64,000 bases of DNA from Anthonomus grandis grandis. Lineage: Eukaryota > Arthropoda > Insecta > Coleoptera > Curculionidae. This document shows, in pieces, positions 32,292 to 43,468 of the stretch. Within the stretch, counting starts at the first letter, position 1; the number at the start of each line of letters is the position of its first letter. A program made the position numbers and the translations under genes. Under the pieces are notes generated by a model. It had not been told where the DNA came from. It ran no database searches and saw only the letters and a program-made list of their open reading frames with translations. The stretch spans positions 11,310,518-11,374,517 of the forward strand of contig NC_065563.1 in NCBI RefSeq assembly GCF_022605725.1, in the 5' to 3' direction.

Positions 32292-33721
32292 AGAATGATG
32301 GGCTTTAATAAAGTACAACTGGACAGATACTTTTCAAACCTTTAAGTTCTGTGGGAGAAGCACCAATTTGGGGTTTCCAGAATGTTTAACATGGATGAAA
32401 GTGGTCTGTCAACGGTTCCTAATAAAACACCCAAAGTCGTTTCGGAAAAAGGCAAAAAATTAATCGGCAAAGTCTCTTCTGCTGATCGAGGACAAACTGT
32501 CACTGTTGTGTGCTGCATGTCGGCATCTGGAGCTTATGTTCCTCCAGCAATAAAAACACGTAAACAAGAACTTCTTAATGGCGCCCCCCCAGACTCTCTG
32601 CTATTGACATCAGATTCTGGATATATTAATGGACCCCTATTTTTGGAGTGGCTGGAGCATTTTACAAAACACGTAAAGCCATCAGAAGAGAACCCGGTCC
32701 TTCTCATTCTAGACAATCATTCCTCTCATTTGTATCTAGATGCAGTTTTGTTTGCCCGCAATCACAATATTCATATGTTGTCTTTGCCGCCACACAGTAG
32801 CCAAAAAACACAACCGCTGGATAGATGCTTTTTAAGCCTTTAAAAGACAAGTTTGCTGAAGCATGTGAGCGGTATTTAATAAGTAATCCTGGGAAAGTGG
32901 TTACACAATTTCAGATATCTTCACTGTTTGCAGAGGCATACCAAACTGTGGGTACCATGGGAAAAGCGGCTTTTAACGGCTTTAAAAAATGTGGAATCGT
33001 ACCTCCTGATGTATTTACCGACGAAGACTTCTTACCATCAACTGTTACTGACCAACAATCCATACCGCAGGAAAATTTACCTCAACCAGAAGGTTCTGTC
33101 CTTCAGCCTTCTACATCTCAGAATATTTTGGAGCCATCAACTTCAAATAATTTACTACAATCTTTAATTGAATTCCGACAATCAGAGATTAATGATCAGT
33201 CACCTCAGCCGCAACCGTCTACATCAAAAGTTGTTCCAGAGCCTATTCAAAAACCATCTGCAGTTACTGATTTACAGCCATCTACATCAACCAACGCTGA
33301 TGTACTGGCAACAATAGCATCTGAAAAACCACGGAATGACAAAAAACAAATTCGCCCCTCCGATATTTTGCCTTTTCCTAAAAAAAAGGACCCTATGACA
33401 AGAAAAAGTAAGGGGAAAAAATCAGAAATAATAACTAGCACACCTGTTAAAGACGCCTTGGAGGAGGAAGTAAAAAAGCGCGAAGGAAACAAAAATAATA
33501 AAAACAAAAAAATAAAAACTTCGTTTGAAAAAAAATATGAAATTAGAGAAACTCTAAAAAGCGCTGAAACAGAAAATGTCATTTGTCCTGGTTGTGAGGA
33601 ATCATTTTTGGAAACTCCCAACGATGATTGGGTTCAGTGCAATTATTGCCAGGAATGGTGGCATGAAGACTGTTCTCCTTATGAAGGCGTTGGTGCATTT
33701 AAATGTGACCATTGTGTTTAA
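32292..33721 (+). pseudogene. pogo/Tigger-like DDE transposase with a PHD-like C-terminus, one frameshift
   Basis: Catalyses cut-and-paste transposition at TA. The visible part begins with GFNKVQLDRYFSNL, a stop at 32343, then FNMDESGLSTV (first Asp, about 32391), LILDNHSSH (second Asp, about 32709) and QPLDRCF (third Asp, about 32817), giving DD35D. A minus-one frameshift near 32825-32843 joins to FKPLKDKFAEACERY and FNGFKKCGIVP. A long Ser/Pro/Gln-rich linker with many PSTS repeats follows, then a basic patch and a Cys/His cluster (CPGC, CNYC, WWHEDC, CDHC; about 33589-33718) in PHD-finger order. Such a finger is known in some insect pogo-type proteins. AATAAA follows at about 33883. Confidence 0.85.
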
Positions 33722-34140
33722 GCCAAAGTTTTAAGTAGTTGCTATTAGCAAGTTCTAATGTTTCATTATTTTTTGTTATTATTTGTTCAGGAGTTATTTA
33801 GTTTAAGTTGTTTTCTATTAGCTATAAGTTCGTATGTTGTGAAATATTTTTTTGTTTTTGTTAAATGCAATGTTAAATAGACAATAAAAAGAAGTTTCAT
33901 TTTAAAAACAAGGTGCGTACTTATGCCTCACGGCATGCGTGCTTTTGCCCCCCTACTGGGACATTTTGTCATATTTTTTTTAATAACTTTAAAACCATTT
34001 ACATTTAAATTTTTTCCATCAGATATTTTATAGTACTGACTTGAAGCTTTCATCCATTTGTGTTTTTTAATTTTTTTTTTAATTAAGGTGGAAACTAGGG
34101 GAGTTCAAACATTAACTGCGTGCTTTTGCCTCACTTTACT

Positions 34141-34860
34141 CTATAGATACAAACACTCTAGATTTCTTTATTATCTATGATTTTCTTAATAAGCATTTTT
34201 TTCTCAGACAATTATTTTCTGCAAATAGACCGTGTTTCATTAATCCTACCCTTACACCCCCCACCCACCCCACTTTACTTACCAGTAAGAAATTGTTTTC
34301 AGAAATCTTTGTTTTTTAAAATATCACATATGAATAACAGCAGTTTTTGTCAATAATATCTAATCTAATAAGTCAGTTTTTTTATTTAAATTTTATAATA
34401 ATTATATATATGTATATTAATAAATATTTTATGCAAAAACAGTGCTATTAGATTGGATTTTAAAGGCGAAAAACGGTGATTTTTCAAAAGAAATTCTTAC
34501 TGGGCACATGTTTGGGGTGGATGGGGGGGCTAAGGGTTGTGTTTATGAAAAAGAATGATTTTGCAAGAAAATTAATATGCACTATTTAATTTAATAACAC
34601 TGTTTATTTAAATTTAATATAATTTTATATATAAATATTTAGTTGAAAAACAGTGTGATTAGATTGGATAATATGGACGAAAAACAGTGATTTTTCAATA
34701 TTTAATCAAATATTTGAGGAGTAATAATGGAGTTTAAAAACTAGATAAGTAAATCCCGTATCAATTTTTTAAATGCCGAAATTTTCTCCCTTTTGTAAAC
34801 AAAATAGTATATGATATACGGTTAGAACATTGAAAGACTAGAATTAATAAACAACAACTT
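34141..34860. repeat. Inverted copies of the foldback family downstream of the pogo-like gene
   Basis: 34190-34560 is the reverse complement of the junction between the two tandem units (about 31081-31450), including the C-run and G-run stems. 34600-34850 pairs with 32030-32275. The repeat family therefore lies on both sides of the transposase in opposite orientations. Confidence 0.75.
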
Positions 34861-35617
34861 TGTCTGAGTTCAACATGTGCACAGGGGCAAGGGGGTGTGT
34901 TGTTTACAAACATATTCATTGATTCTCTGTTGTTAAGTTTACACACCTTTTCAAAATAAGACATTTTCAGCTATATATCAATGCATGTAATAAAGTTAAT
35001 TAAAAATAAAAAGTAGAAATAGATATATGCTATTCTAGGTATAAGTAGATATTGTAGTATAATTTGGTATGCATTTTCTGTGCATCCACCCTGTATCTCA
35101 AAAGTTAGGACTTCTAGGACATACGTTCATATAAAGTTTTTTTCTTAAAATTAACCCAAGAGTCACACCCTGAAATTTTTCGTACTTATTTATTTACAAC
35201 ATGTATAGTACCACAGTATAAAAGTACACCTATAGTACTATATAGATCAAAATAATAACGACAATAATTTCTCAAGTTTTATTTAACATGAATAGTACAT
35301 GAAATAATAAAAAACAACAAAACTTTTTAAACATCTGAATACAAACAGCAAAATAACGGTAAAACTTATACAAGTTGTCTCAAAATAAGTACAAAAAACT
35401 TAAGGGGGTTATTCCTTGTTCAAATAAAGGGTAATTTGTTGTATAAACATTAGGAAGATATCGGATTAATAAAGGTTAGTTACTTTTAATTACGTTGACT
35501 TTTGACACAACATTTATACAACAAACTACCCTTTATTTTGAACAAAAAATTACCTCTTAATTTTTTTTTAATAACCTACATACCACTCGTATATTATACA
35601 AATATAAGAACCTGAGA
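34861..35617. other. Non-coding interval with a small foldback
   Basis: An inverted pair of about 47-bp arms (about 35400-35451 and 35510-35560; gggtaatttgttgtataaac and its reverse complement) forms a hairpin of about 160 bp. A caccctgta mariner-type end lies at about 35087. No gene. Confidence 0.5.
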
Positions 35618-36174
35618 TTATTTAGCTATTTTTCTTGCTCCTAGAGCTCGATTTTGGGTGACACAACTTTTAAGGCTATGAGGAGCTAGATTTTCGTTAT
35701 TGGTTGATTTGTTCGGTTTTCTTCCAGACTGAAATCGTCTTCTTCCTGTAAATTTGGCCCTTCTCCTTTCTCCTTGTGGGTTGGACAGAAATTTTAGTAC
35801 CTTTTCTAATTGTGTGTACCACTTTCCTATTTAAAGATGAACAGCAGGGTTTAAAGGCTGTGTGCAATCTACTCAGAAGAGACGACGAACTGTTAATATT
35901 TTTTTTTATAGTTTTGCATGAATGCCTTCACCCCACCTACAAAGTTCTCAGGATCATCTAAAAGATTTTGTTGAACGTTAAGATCCAATTCTTGTACAAA
36001 TGTTTTCCATTCGGCTAACACGTCTGTGACCTCAGTTTTTTCAATATCTTCTTCCCCTGGGTGCCCAAAATTAATAACAAAATCCTTAGTGGGCTCTACA
36101 TTTAGGCTTTCTTTTATAGGTACACTCTGTTCTACATCAGTTACATATTTTTTTAGTAGAAGGGGTTTAAGCAA
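35618..36174 (-). pseudogene. MULE transposase, C-terminal region
   Basis: Minus-strand frame with VPIKESLNVEPTKDFVINFG and VLAEWKTFVQELDLN. After a frameshift near 35893 it carries a basic tail reading KISVQPTRRKERRRAKFTGR and ending in GARKIAK at the stop (35618-35620). The ISVQPT-R-R tail is typical of insect MULE-type proteins that carry a SWIM finger. It follows the SWIM segment in the next 50 bases, out of frame. Confidence 0.65.
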
Positions 36175-36226
36175 ATTAGAAGAGGGTTGGTTCCCAGTCG
36201 CGCTTTATATAGATAATGTGTTTCTG

Positions 36227-36466
36227 TTATTCCAAAAGAACATTGCAGGCATTCGTAATATTATATTTTTTAATGACCGCCGATTGATGCTTACAAATTT
36301 TTCCTGTGCTACCCTGCGGACAAGAACATACACCAATTTCCATGTCTACAAAGTGAGTGTGTTCCGTGGAAGAACTCGAAACCGTATATTGAAGACCGCT
36401 TATCTGTAGAATTTTATCGGGATCGACATCTTTGTCGTCGGCGATATATCTTCTGATGTCAACTCT
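36227..36466 (-). pseudogene. MULE transposase, SWIM zinc finger segment
   Basis: The frame reads DKILQISGLQYTVSSSS and then VDMEIGVCSCPQGSTGKICK followed by HQSAV. The C-x-C-xn-C-x-H pattern (CSC, CKH) is the SWIM zinc finger that follows the catalytic core in MULE transposases and aids DNA or protein binding. The reading frame enters from an ATT microsatellite that belongs to the inserted LINE, so the upstream methionines are not real starts. Confidence 0.85.
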
Positions 36467-36470
36467 GTTC

Positions 36471-36503
<33 letters not shown>

Positions 36504-39424
36504 GCCTTTATATTACGAAAATAGTTACAAAAGTTATTATCCAAAAATGCGGCGAGATCTAGTCTGGGGCTACTCTATCTAACCGCACTGCTAACTTAAC
36601 ATACGAAAGCATAACAATGTAAATAATAAATACATTGAATAAGTTTTAACCATTACGTAAAATATACAGAAAAAAAAGAGAAGCCTAAAATTATAAGAAA
36701 CCTAAAATAGAATTTTGGCTTATATCACATGACATAATTAATTATTAAAATAATTATAATTATATCTAGTTTATAAAAGAAAAAAGTAATTAGTGATATA
36801 ACTTAAAATTAAATGAAATATATATTTTTTATATTTTAGTTATTAGTTCGCAGTGTTAGAAAAGTAAGATTTGACAGCTTTTCGAAATAAGACAGCCGAG
36901 GTTTTAGCTTTAAGGTTATTTGGCAATGAATTATATACCTTAACCGCACTATAACTGAAAGACCGTTGGAATTTGGAAGTTCTATGATTTGGTATTAAAA
37001 GGTTTGCAGAGTGGCGCATTCCACGGCCATGTATGCTGTTATGACTGGATAATTTGTCATATAGATATAGGGGAAGTTTATTATGGAGTACCTTATAAAC
37101 AAGAACAGCCATATTGATTTTATAACGTTCATCCAAATTCAACCAGCCAGAGGCATGAAATAACGGGGTGACGTGATCAAATTTTCTTCTATCGTAGCAA
37201 AACTTTAGGCAAGCATTTTGTAGCTTTTGTAGGCTTAACTTGTCCTTTTGAGCAAGAGCTGGCCAGAAGAGTACACTACCATAGCTAATTAAAGAGAGAA
37301 CCAACGAATCACTTAATTTGAGTTTAACATCAAAAGATAAAATATCCTTATGCATGTATAGAATTCTCCATTTATAATAGGCTTTTTGTAAAATACTGGA
37401 AATATGTTTTACAAAATTAAGCTGATTATCAAGAAGAATGCCTAGGTTTGTTTCGCAGTCAGATGGTTGTATAATATTTTCATCGATAATAACATTTAAA
37501 TTCAAATGATAAGATTTAGGCATTCCAAAAAGTAATAGTTTAGATTTAGTACCGTTGAGAGCCAGCCCATGAAGATTAGACACATGTACAATTTGATTTA
37601 AATCGGTATTAATGCGTGCTAAGCCAGTATTCAGTTCATTTATTGGAAAAGCTGAGTAGAGTTGGACGTCATCTGCATATTGGTGAGACTTGCAGTTATG
37701 CAGGAATTCAGAAAAATCACAAGTATAAATCGAAAATAGTAGTGGCCCCAAAATGCTGCCTTGAGGAACTCCCTGATTAATATTTAAATATTCTGAAAAG
37801 GTGGTATTTAAGCGCACTCTTTAAACACACTCTTTCTATTACTTAAGTAATCACAAAGTAGACTCAGCGCCGACTCGTGTAATCCAAAATATTTTAGTTT
37901 GGTAAAAAGAAGAGAGTGATCCAGAGTATCAAACGCTTTGCTATAGTCCAGCAGCACTAATGCAGTAACCTCTCTATTATCCAAAGCACTAAAAATATCA
38001 TCACATACATGCAATAGTGCTGTCATGGTACCATGCTGCGATCGAAACCCTGACTGAGTACTAGGAATTATGGAATTAAGTCTAAAAAAATCATTTAATT
38101 GCATATACATGGCCTTTTCCAATATTTTAGAAAGGGTTGGCAATATACTTATAGGTCGATAATGAGAAAATTCCGTAGGGGTATTATTTTTTGGGATGGG
38201 CAGTACATCAGCATTCTTCCATTCAGATGGAAATTTTGATAATACAAGTGCTTTATTAATTATAAAAGTTATATAGGATGTTAAATAAGGAACTAAAAGT
38301 GAAATCATTTTAATGCCCATGCCATCAGAACCAGTTGCAGTAGATTTTATACTACAAATTATTTTTTCAACTTGCTTTTCAGACACTTCTTTAAATTGAA
38401 ATAGTTTCTTAACATTAGGGTGTACTTTATTGGTATACTTAGTTTTAAGGCCATTATTAGTGCATACCGTATTTACCTTGGGAATGCTATTAATAAAAAA
38501 AGAATTAAGTCCATCAGGTGTGTTTCGAGAATCGCTAATAATTGTGGAAGGAGAAACTTTAGATGTTATGTTAAGAGAATTCAATGTTTTCCAAAAACAA
38601 GTAGGGTTAGATTTAAATTGTTCATTCAAGTAGGCTTTCTTTTCGCTACGTACTGCACCCGTTACAAAATTCCTAATTTGTTTGTATTCATTAAGCGCAG
38701 CATTAGTTTTTAGTTTCTTATACTTCGTGAGGGCTTTTTGTCTAAGTTTCATCATAAATCGTATATTGTCAGTAATCCATGGAGCTTTATTTTTAGTGAA
38801 CTTGGAGGTTTTAAAGGGCGCATGAATATCAAATACATCAATTACGTTTTTTTGGAAAAAAGTTACCATTTCATCAATATCAGTAAAGTTAAATATATTT
38901 TGCCAGTTAATTTTTAAAATGTCATTAAGTCAGTCCGTGATTAAGCCAGGAGCCGAAGTAACAAGAACATCAATTAACTTGGCTCCAATGTTTGAAATTC
39001 GAGTTGGAGACTGAACCACTTGGGTTAAATTATATTTATTTAAAAGACTGTTAACACAAATATATCCAGGGCTGCCAGTATCCAACATATCTACATTCAA
39101 ATCTCCCCCAAAAACTACATTATCAGAATGAGTTAAAAAACTAACTATAGAATTTTCCAAATCGTCCAAACAAGAACCAAGATTAATAGATGGTGGTCGG
39201 TAAAGTGAACCAAAGATTATATCTTTGCCATTAATTTTTGCGCGGAACCATATTTGCTCTAAAGCACTAATTTGTGGTGGGGCGTCTAAAACTTCAAATT
39301 TTAAAGAACTACGTATATAAAAAGCGACACCACCGCCACATCCATTTCTATCTTTACGAATAACTACATTTAGTAGTCTCTGTTTGTAGTAACAATTAAA
39401 ATTAACCTCAATGAAATCAACAAG
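36467..39424 (-). mobile_element. CR1/Daphne-like non-LTR element with ATT microsatellite tail, minus strand
   Basis: A 5'-truncated LINE inserted in the MULE gene. Its 3' end on the minus strand is an (ATT)n tract (36471-36501 on the plus strand), usual for CR1-like elements. Its 5' end lies within the endonuclease near 39424. No clean target duplication was identified. The RT resembles that at 22990-24363 but is clearly a different subfamily. Confidence 0.85.
36843..39400 (-). pseudogene. ORF2 endonuclease/reverse transcriptase of the LINE in the MULE gene
   Basis: The endonuclease (39400-38930) has GCGGGVAFYIRSS, FGSLYRPPS, FGGDLNVDMLD and SPTRISNIGAKLIDVLV, then a stop and an apparent deletion before the SDH block. 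The linker and RT N-terminus (38869-37808) include APWITDNIRFMMKLRQKAL, ATGSDGMGIKMI, WKNADVLPIPK, YRPISILPTLSKILEKAM and LVLLDYSKAFDTLDH. A frameshift near 37815 leads to GVPQGSILGPLLFSIY, YADDVQLY (catalytic box, about 37660-37683) and a conserved C-terminal region ending SYFSNTAN at 36843. Only about three lesions, so a fairly young copy, but 5'-truncated. Confidence 0.88.
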
Positions 39425-39434
39425 TTATACAAGA

Positions 39435-40070
39435 TTATATGCTTTGGTCATCTCTATATAGTCTAAAAATTACTTCTATCATGTTGTTGGTATTTGATCC
39501 TCTGGTAATAAAATATTTTCTGTAAAACAAACACCAGTCCTCTTTTCTGTCTAATAGTCTTTTAACATAGCTCTTGTACTTAGGATATTGATCACAGCAT
39601 TTGTTTAATATAGAAACATTTTCTTTTACTTCTTCCTCACTAGTGCTACTTTTTAATATGTTTCGGAAGTATATGTAAAGCTTCTGTCTGTCCTGAATTG
39701 GTACACCGTTGCTAAATCTACAGAGCCACTTCCAAACTGCTTTTAAAACATGGAACGTGCATAGCAGTAACGTGGCATTTGGCCAATATTCTTTGAGTAC
39801 CTTTCTTTCTTTCAGATCATCGTCGGTTATAATTACTGCAGGACATATTTTTGTAGGCATTATGGCTATTAAATTTTTTACCGCAATTCTGAAAACCTCG
39901 CTTTTTTTAGTTGTTGTAATCACACATCCGATTGGTGTTCCCCCAATAGACGACTGGGTAGCAAAAAAATTATGGTTTTCAACGTCGCAATTCCCAGTTG
40001 CATCAACAAACAATATTTCGGATGATTGAATCAATAAATCTGCCGCTCTCTGCATCATTGGAGTGCACAA
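39435..40070 (-). pseudogene. MULE transposase catalytic core
   Basis: The frame contains ILFVDATGNCDVENHNFF (first Asp), GGTPIGCVITTTKKSEVF, PAVIITDDDLKERK (second Asp), LLLCTFHVLKAVWKWL (the family C-x2-H motif) and ITRGSNTNNMIEVIFR (Glu). These are the MULE DDE and CxxH signatures. It ends at the LINE insertion near 39430. Confidence 0.88.
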
Positions 40071-40081
40071 GGAAATGGTAT

Positions 40082-40600
40082 TTAGTCTGAGATTTGTTCA
40101 ATTTTAAATAAATTGTCTGTTTTGGATAAATTTTTTTCCAAGGTTTCTAAAGCATCCTTTCCCGACCTAGAACCAAAGGATTCTTGGAAATACCTATGCC
40201 ATGTATTTGAGAAATCAGTTTTTGTGGGAAAATTTTGTCGATCAGCCATTATTTCTTTATATTTGTGGCCATTCTCTTCCATTTTTGAAAAACAAAAACT
40301 GTGGTAAGCTGATGCAACCGAGTGACCTCTATTAAAATACTCTAGGACTTCATTTATCGTTTGATCGCTTATAGGACGCTTACTTAAAGCTGCAGCGCTG
40401 TCTATCGTGTGGTGATTATTTTGGAATGAAATTAGACATGGCCAAGTTTTTACCAAGTCATCTGTTCCAAGCTGTTTGGACTTGGATGCACGCGAATTTT
40501 TGCTAGGAATCCGATTTATTATAAGGATTAATTTCGCTGGACAGTTAATATTTCGAGATAGTGCTTTCGCTTCCTTTGATTTGGTTGGACAAACTGTGTT
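40082..40600 (-). pseudogene. MULE transposase N-terminal region
   Basis: Open on the minus strand from about 40600, with VCPTKSKEAKA and NINCPAKLILIIN, a Cys-containing arrangement like the N-terminal zinc-binding domain of MULE proteins. Then comes the helical linker around KTWPCLISFQNNHHTIDSAA. It ends at a stop at 40082-40084, twelve bases before the catalytic frame opens; one small frameshift separates them. Confidence 0.7.
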
Positions 40601-40610
40601 TGCCTAGTAT

Positions 40611-41330
40611 TAAAATGGCAGTAATAATATCTCTTTAGTAAATTTTTTTTGGCACTTTTTATGGGAGTTTCAATAGCTTATCTTATACTCCATGTTGTTT
40701 TTGTAACATTTCGAAAATCAGAAATCCATTTCTGCAAAAAAGTAAGTGGAAATTAATTTTTAAAAAATGTATCATAAATTATCTAGGCTTATGTCGAACA
40801 AAATTCTAACATACCCTATAGAGAGTGTCTCCACAAAGTGCGGAAAAAATAGTATATGGTTTTATTAGCAGTAAAAGTGATAGTTTTTGTGGTGAGACTA
40901 AATGTTTGATGGCCGAACGTAGTGAGGCCGACAATTTTAGACGAGCCATAAAAAGTGCTTTTCTCCAAATTGATGCGTTTTTTTTCCGCAAACGGTGTTT
41001 AAATGATGATCTCTGACTTAAATTTCTGTGACGTCTGTACGCTCAAGGAACACGCTCATTAAAAAAAGCAGCAAAAACGAAATGACGTCTGTGAAATCAA
41101 ACTTCAACATTAAGAACTGAGGTTAAAAAAGTAGTTATTTTTTGACGTTTGCGAAAAAATACATTTTTATCTTGATAATAAGTAATAAATATTTATTTTA
41201 TCAGGGGGTCGCTATTTGAAAAAACTCGTACCGACGTTTTTGCCCAAAAAGTAGGCGATAATTTCGTCAAGTTTCAATATGCACGTGCGTTTTTTCTCTC
41301 ACGAGTATAAAATCGATGGCACTAAACTAA
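40611..41330. other. No recognised gene
   Basis: AT-rich sequence. The opposite-strand frames near 40806-41016 overlap each other and match no family. Confidence 0.4.
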
Positions 41331-41331
41331 A

Positions 41332-41535
41332 ACATTTATAATCCTTTTGCATCATACAAAGTTTCAAGGTGTAACAAAAATTGCTTTTATTTCTAACGAT
41401 TTTTAATATTTTGGGGGTGGATTTTACCCTGTCAGCCCTTCAAAAAACGTGTGTCTTTAACTAGATTATTTATTTTATAGTCCTTTTGCATCGTACAAGT
41501 TTCAAGGTGTAACAAAATTTTCTTCTAAATTTAAT
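41332..41535. repeat. Short tandem duplication, period about 125 bp
   Basis: aatccttttgcatcatacaa...ttcaaggtgtaacaaaa at about 41340-41388 recurs as ccttttgcatcgtacaag...ttcaaggtgtaacaaaa at about 41480-41515. Two copies, no coding content. Confidence 0.6.
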
Positions 41536-41724
41536 GATTTTTTTAATAGAGATATATTTCACGTACCGACACCGAAGTCTTTCTTTGCAGAAAACCCACA
41601 TCCATTACTTTTTTACCGCTATTAAATATCTAATAAAATCCTCCATAGAAAACCCTTAAGACCATTTGTGTTGCTTAAAATGTATTTTAAAAGCTGCAAT
41701 ATCTATCCAAAACATAATATAATC

Positions 41725-43468
41725 ACCAAAACTTGTCTGGGCGACTGTAAACACGTGATTTTCATTTCTGATTTCGTTGCTAACTTCCACCACGTTTTCT
41801 AGGTTATGTCTTATTTAAATAACAGTAATAAAATAATTTACCTCCGTTTCTTCTTTTGTTGACAAATTCACTCTAAAGGAACAATCATCAATGTGATTAT
41901 AGCTATAGTTTATGGGTAAGGATAAGTTCATCTTTAGGTTTATGCAAAATTAAAAAAAAAAATAAACCTCGGATACAACTACAACAGGTGAAGAACTACT
42001 ACTGTCTACTTCTGCATTTAATCGGAAAAACAACATTTTTGGCGATCGCATGTGCTAGTTAAAGAGGCGCGTTTGCAAAACATGTGATAGATAACGCTCG
42101 CTTTGCAATAGCGTGTGATAGATATAAATATGATGCCCGGTTTTTCTCTCGGCGACCCTGCATCCCACCGTAGGTCTCCGATGCCCTTAAGTTTAAAGAA
42201 AATATTATCCAAGTACGGCGCTGGTTTTTTTTTACAGCACAACCAAGTTTACACGAAAATCCAATGCGCATAAAACATTAGCTACGCGCGGATCTATTAG
42301 ATCCATGGACCAAATGTTTAACTATTTTTATTTAGTGCAGCCCTGTTTACAAGGATTCATCTTGAGGGTTAAATTAGTGCAAAATTAACTCTAGGATCAA
42401 AATGTCAAAGTTGAAGGGAGTTTATCAGTTTAGACGAAGAATTATATAAAATTAAATTATGAATTTTTTTAAGGCTTGTCCTTGTCTTCCTCTTCTTCAT
42501 TATTTTTGTGTACAGAAATAAAAACCTTGTAAGCTAACATCCAATAAAATGTCAAACTTGTCATTTTGGTATTTCAAAATAGGTCCTAGATGTTTACATG
42601 GAAAAAAAATAATTTAATCTACCCTGTATGAGACGCATCAAATCATCATTAAGTCATTTAGTCCAAGTATTAAATATTTGGAGGTCATGGAAGTTTGCAA
42701 CAGAATCAGAAACGAAAATCAAATTTTTTACAGTCGCCCAGATAAGTTCTGCAAGCCATATATGTTTTCCCATATTTAAGGATTTATGCTTCTAAAATAA
42801 AGTAAAGAGAAAAACTATAATTGCATATAAAGAAAAGGGGAATTGTCGATTTAATTTTTTTGCAGCATAAAAGATAAATGTTATATAATCAAAAAAATCA
42901 CAGTAATTGCTTAAAAATTTTGTTGCGCCTTCAAACTTGGTGTATAAATGAAAGATAATAAAATACGCGATATGTCTCAGAGACACACGTATTTTAGGGG
43001 ATGAAGGGGTCTCTTAACGTTATTTTAGAAGCTTAAAATGAGATTTTATCTTTAAATATGGAAAAAATATATTGCGTGTAGAACTTATCTGGGCGACTGT
43101 AAAAATTTCATTTTCGTTTCTGATTCTGTTGCTGACGTAGATTCTTATATATACTCAGGAGCTGAGGTTTTAATATCAATTTCTGAGCTCGTTTCTTATT
43201 TTCAATATTGGAACTAACTTTACCCAAGTGATCATCTATGTTGCTGTGACAAAACATAGGAGGATGACATAAAGAGCACTAGTACATCACAACTATCTAT
43301 ACATAGAATATATTATTCTGAAAAGATTTACATTTTTTCTTTATACTTATTATAGCTGACGTTTAGCTTTTGATATATGGAAAAGAAATGTATTGCGTGC
43401 AGAACTTATCTGGTCGACTGTAAAAATTTGATTTTCATTTCTGATTCTGTTGCTTACTTCCATGACTG
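41725..43468. repeat. Four dispersed copies of a ctgggcgactgtaaa repeat, one inverted
   Basis: Copies lie at about 41729-41800 (+), 42681-42780 (-), 43059-43145 (+) and 43374-43468 (+). Each holds acttatctgggcgactgtaa and tttctgattctgttgc, with small differences. The second and third copies are inverted relative to each other and extend to about 130 bp, so 42675-43145 can fold as a hairpin. No coding content. Confidence 0.7.

Larger units (their letters stand above)
29632..34140 (+). mobile_element. pogo/Tigger-like DNA transposon with a repeat array inside
   Basis: The N-terminal HTH part (29704-29974) and the DDE part (32292-33721) of one transposase type lie on the same strand, 2.3 kb apart. 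The proposed ends share gtggggcaaaag on the left (about 29639) and, reversed, gaggcaaaagcacgcag on the right (34117-34133). A related gcgtgcttttgcccc lies at 33938. The gap between the coding parts holds the G-rich foldback array (30690-32275). The exact ends and TA duplication are uncertain. Confidence 0.65.
35618..40600 (-). mobile_element. MULE-type transposon gene split by a LINE insertion
   Basis: An N-terminal zinc-binding region, MULE catalytic core, SWIM finger and basic tail lie on the minus strand in family order, with a CR1/Daphne-like element (36467-39424) between the core and the SWIM finger. Terminal inverted repeats and the 8-10-bp duplication expected for a MULE were not identified. 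Confidence 0.8.

Noticed and set aside
32534..32716. Minus-strand frame under the pogo-like transposase
   Set aside because: Shadow of the plus-strand catalytic frame, which has clear DDE motifs.
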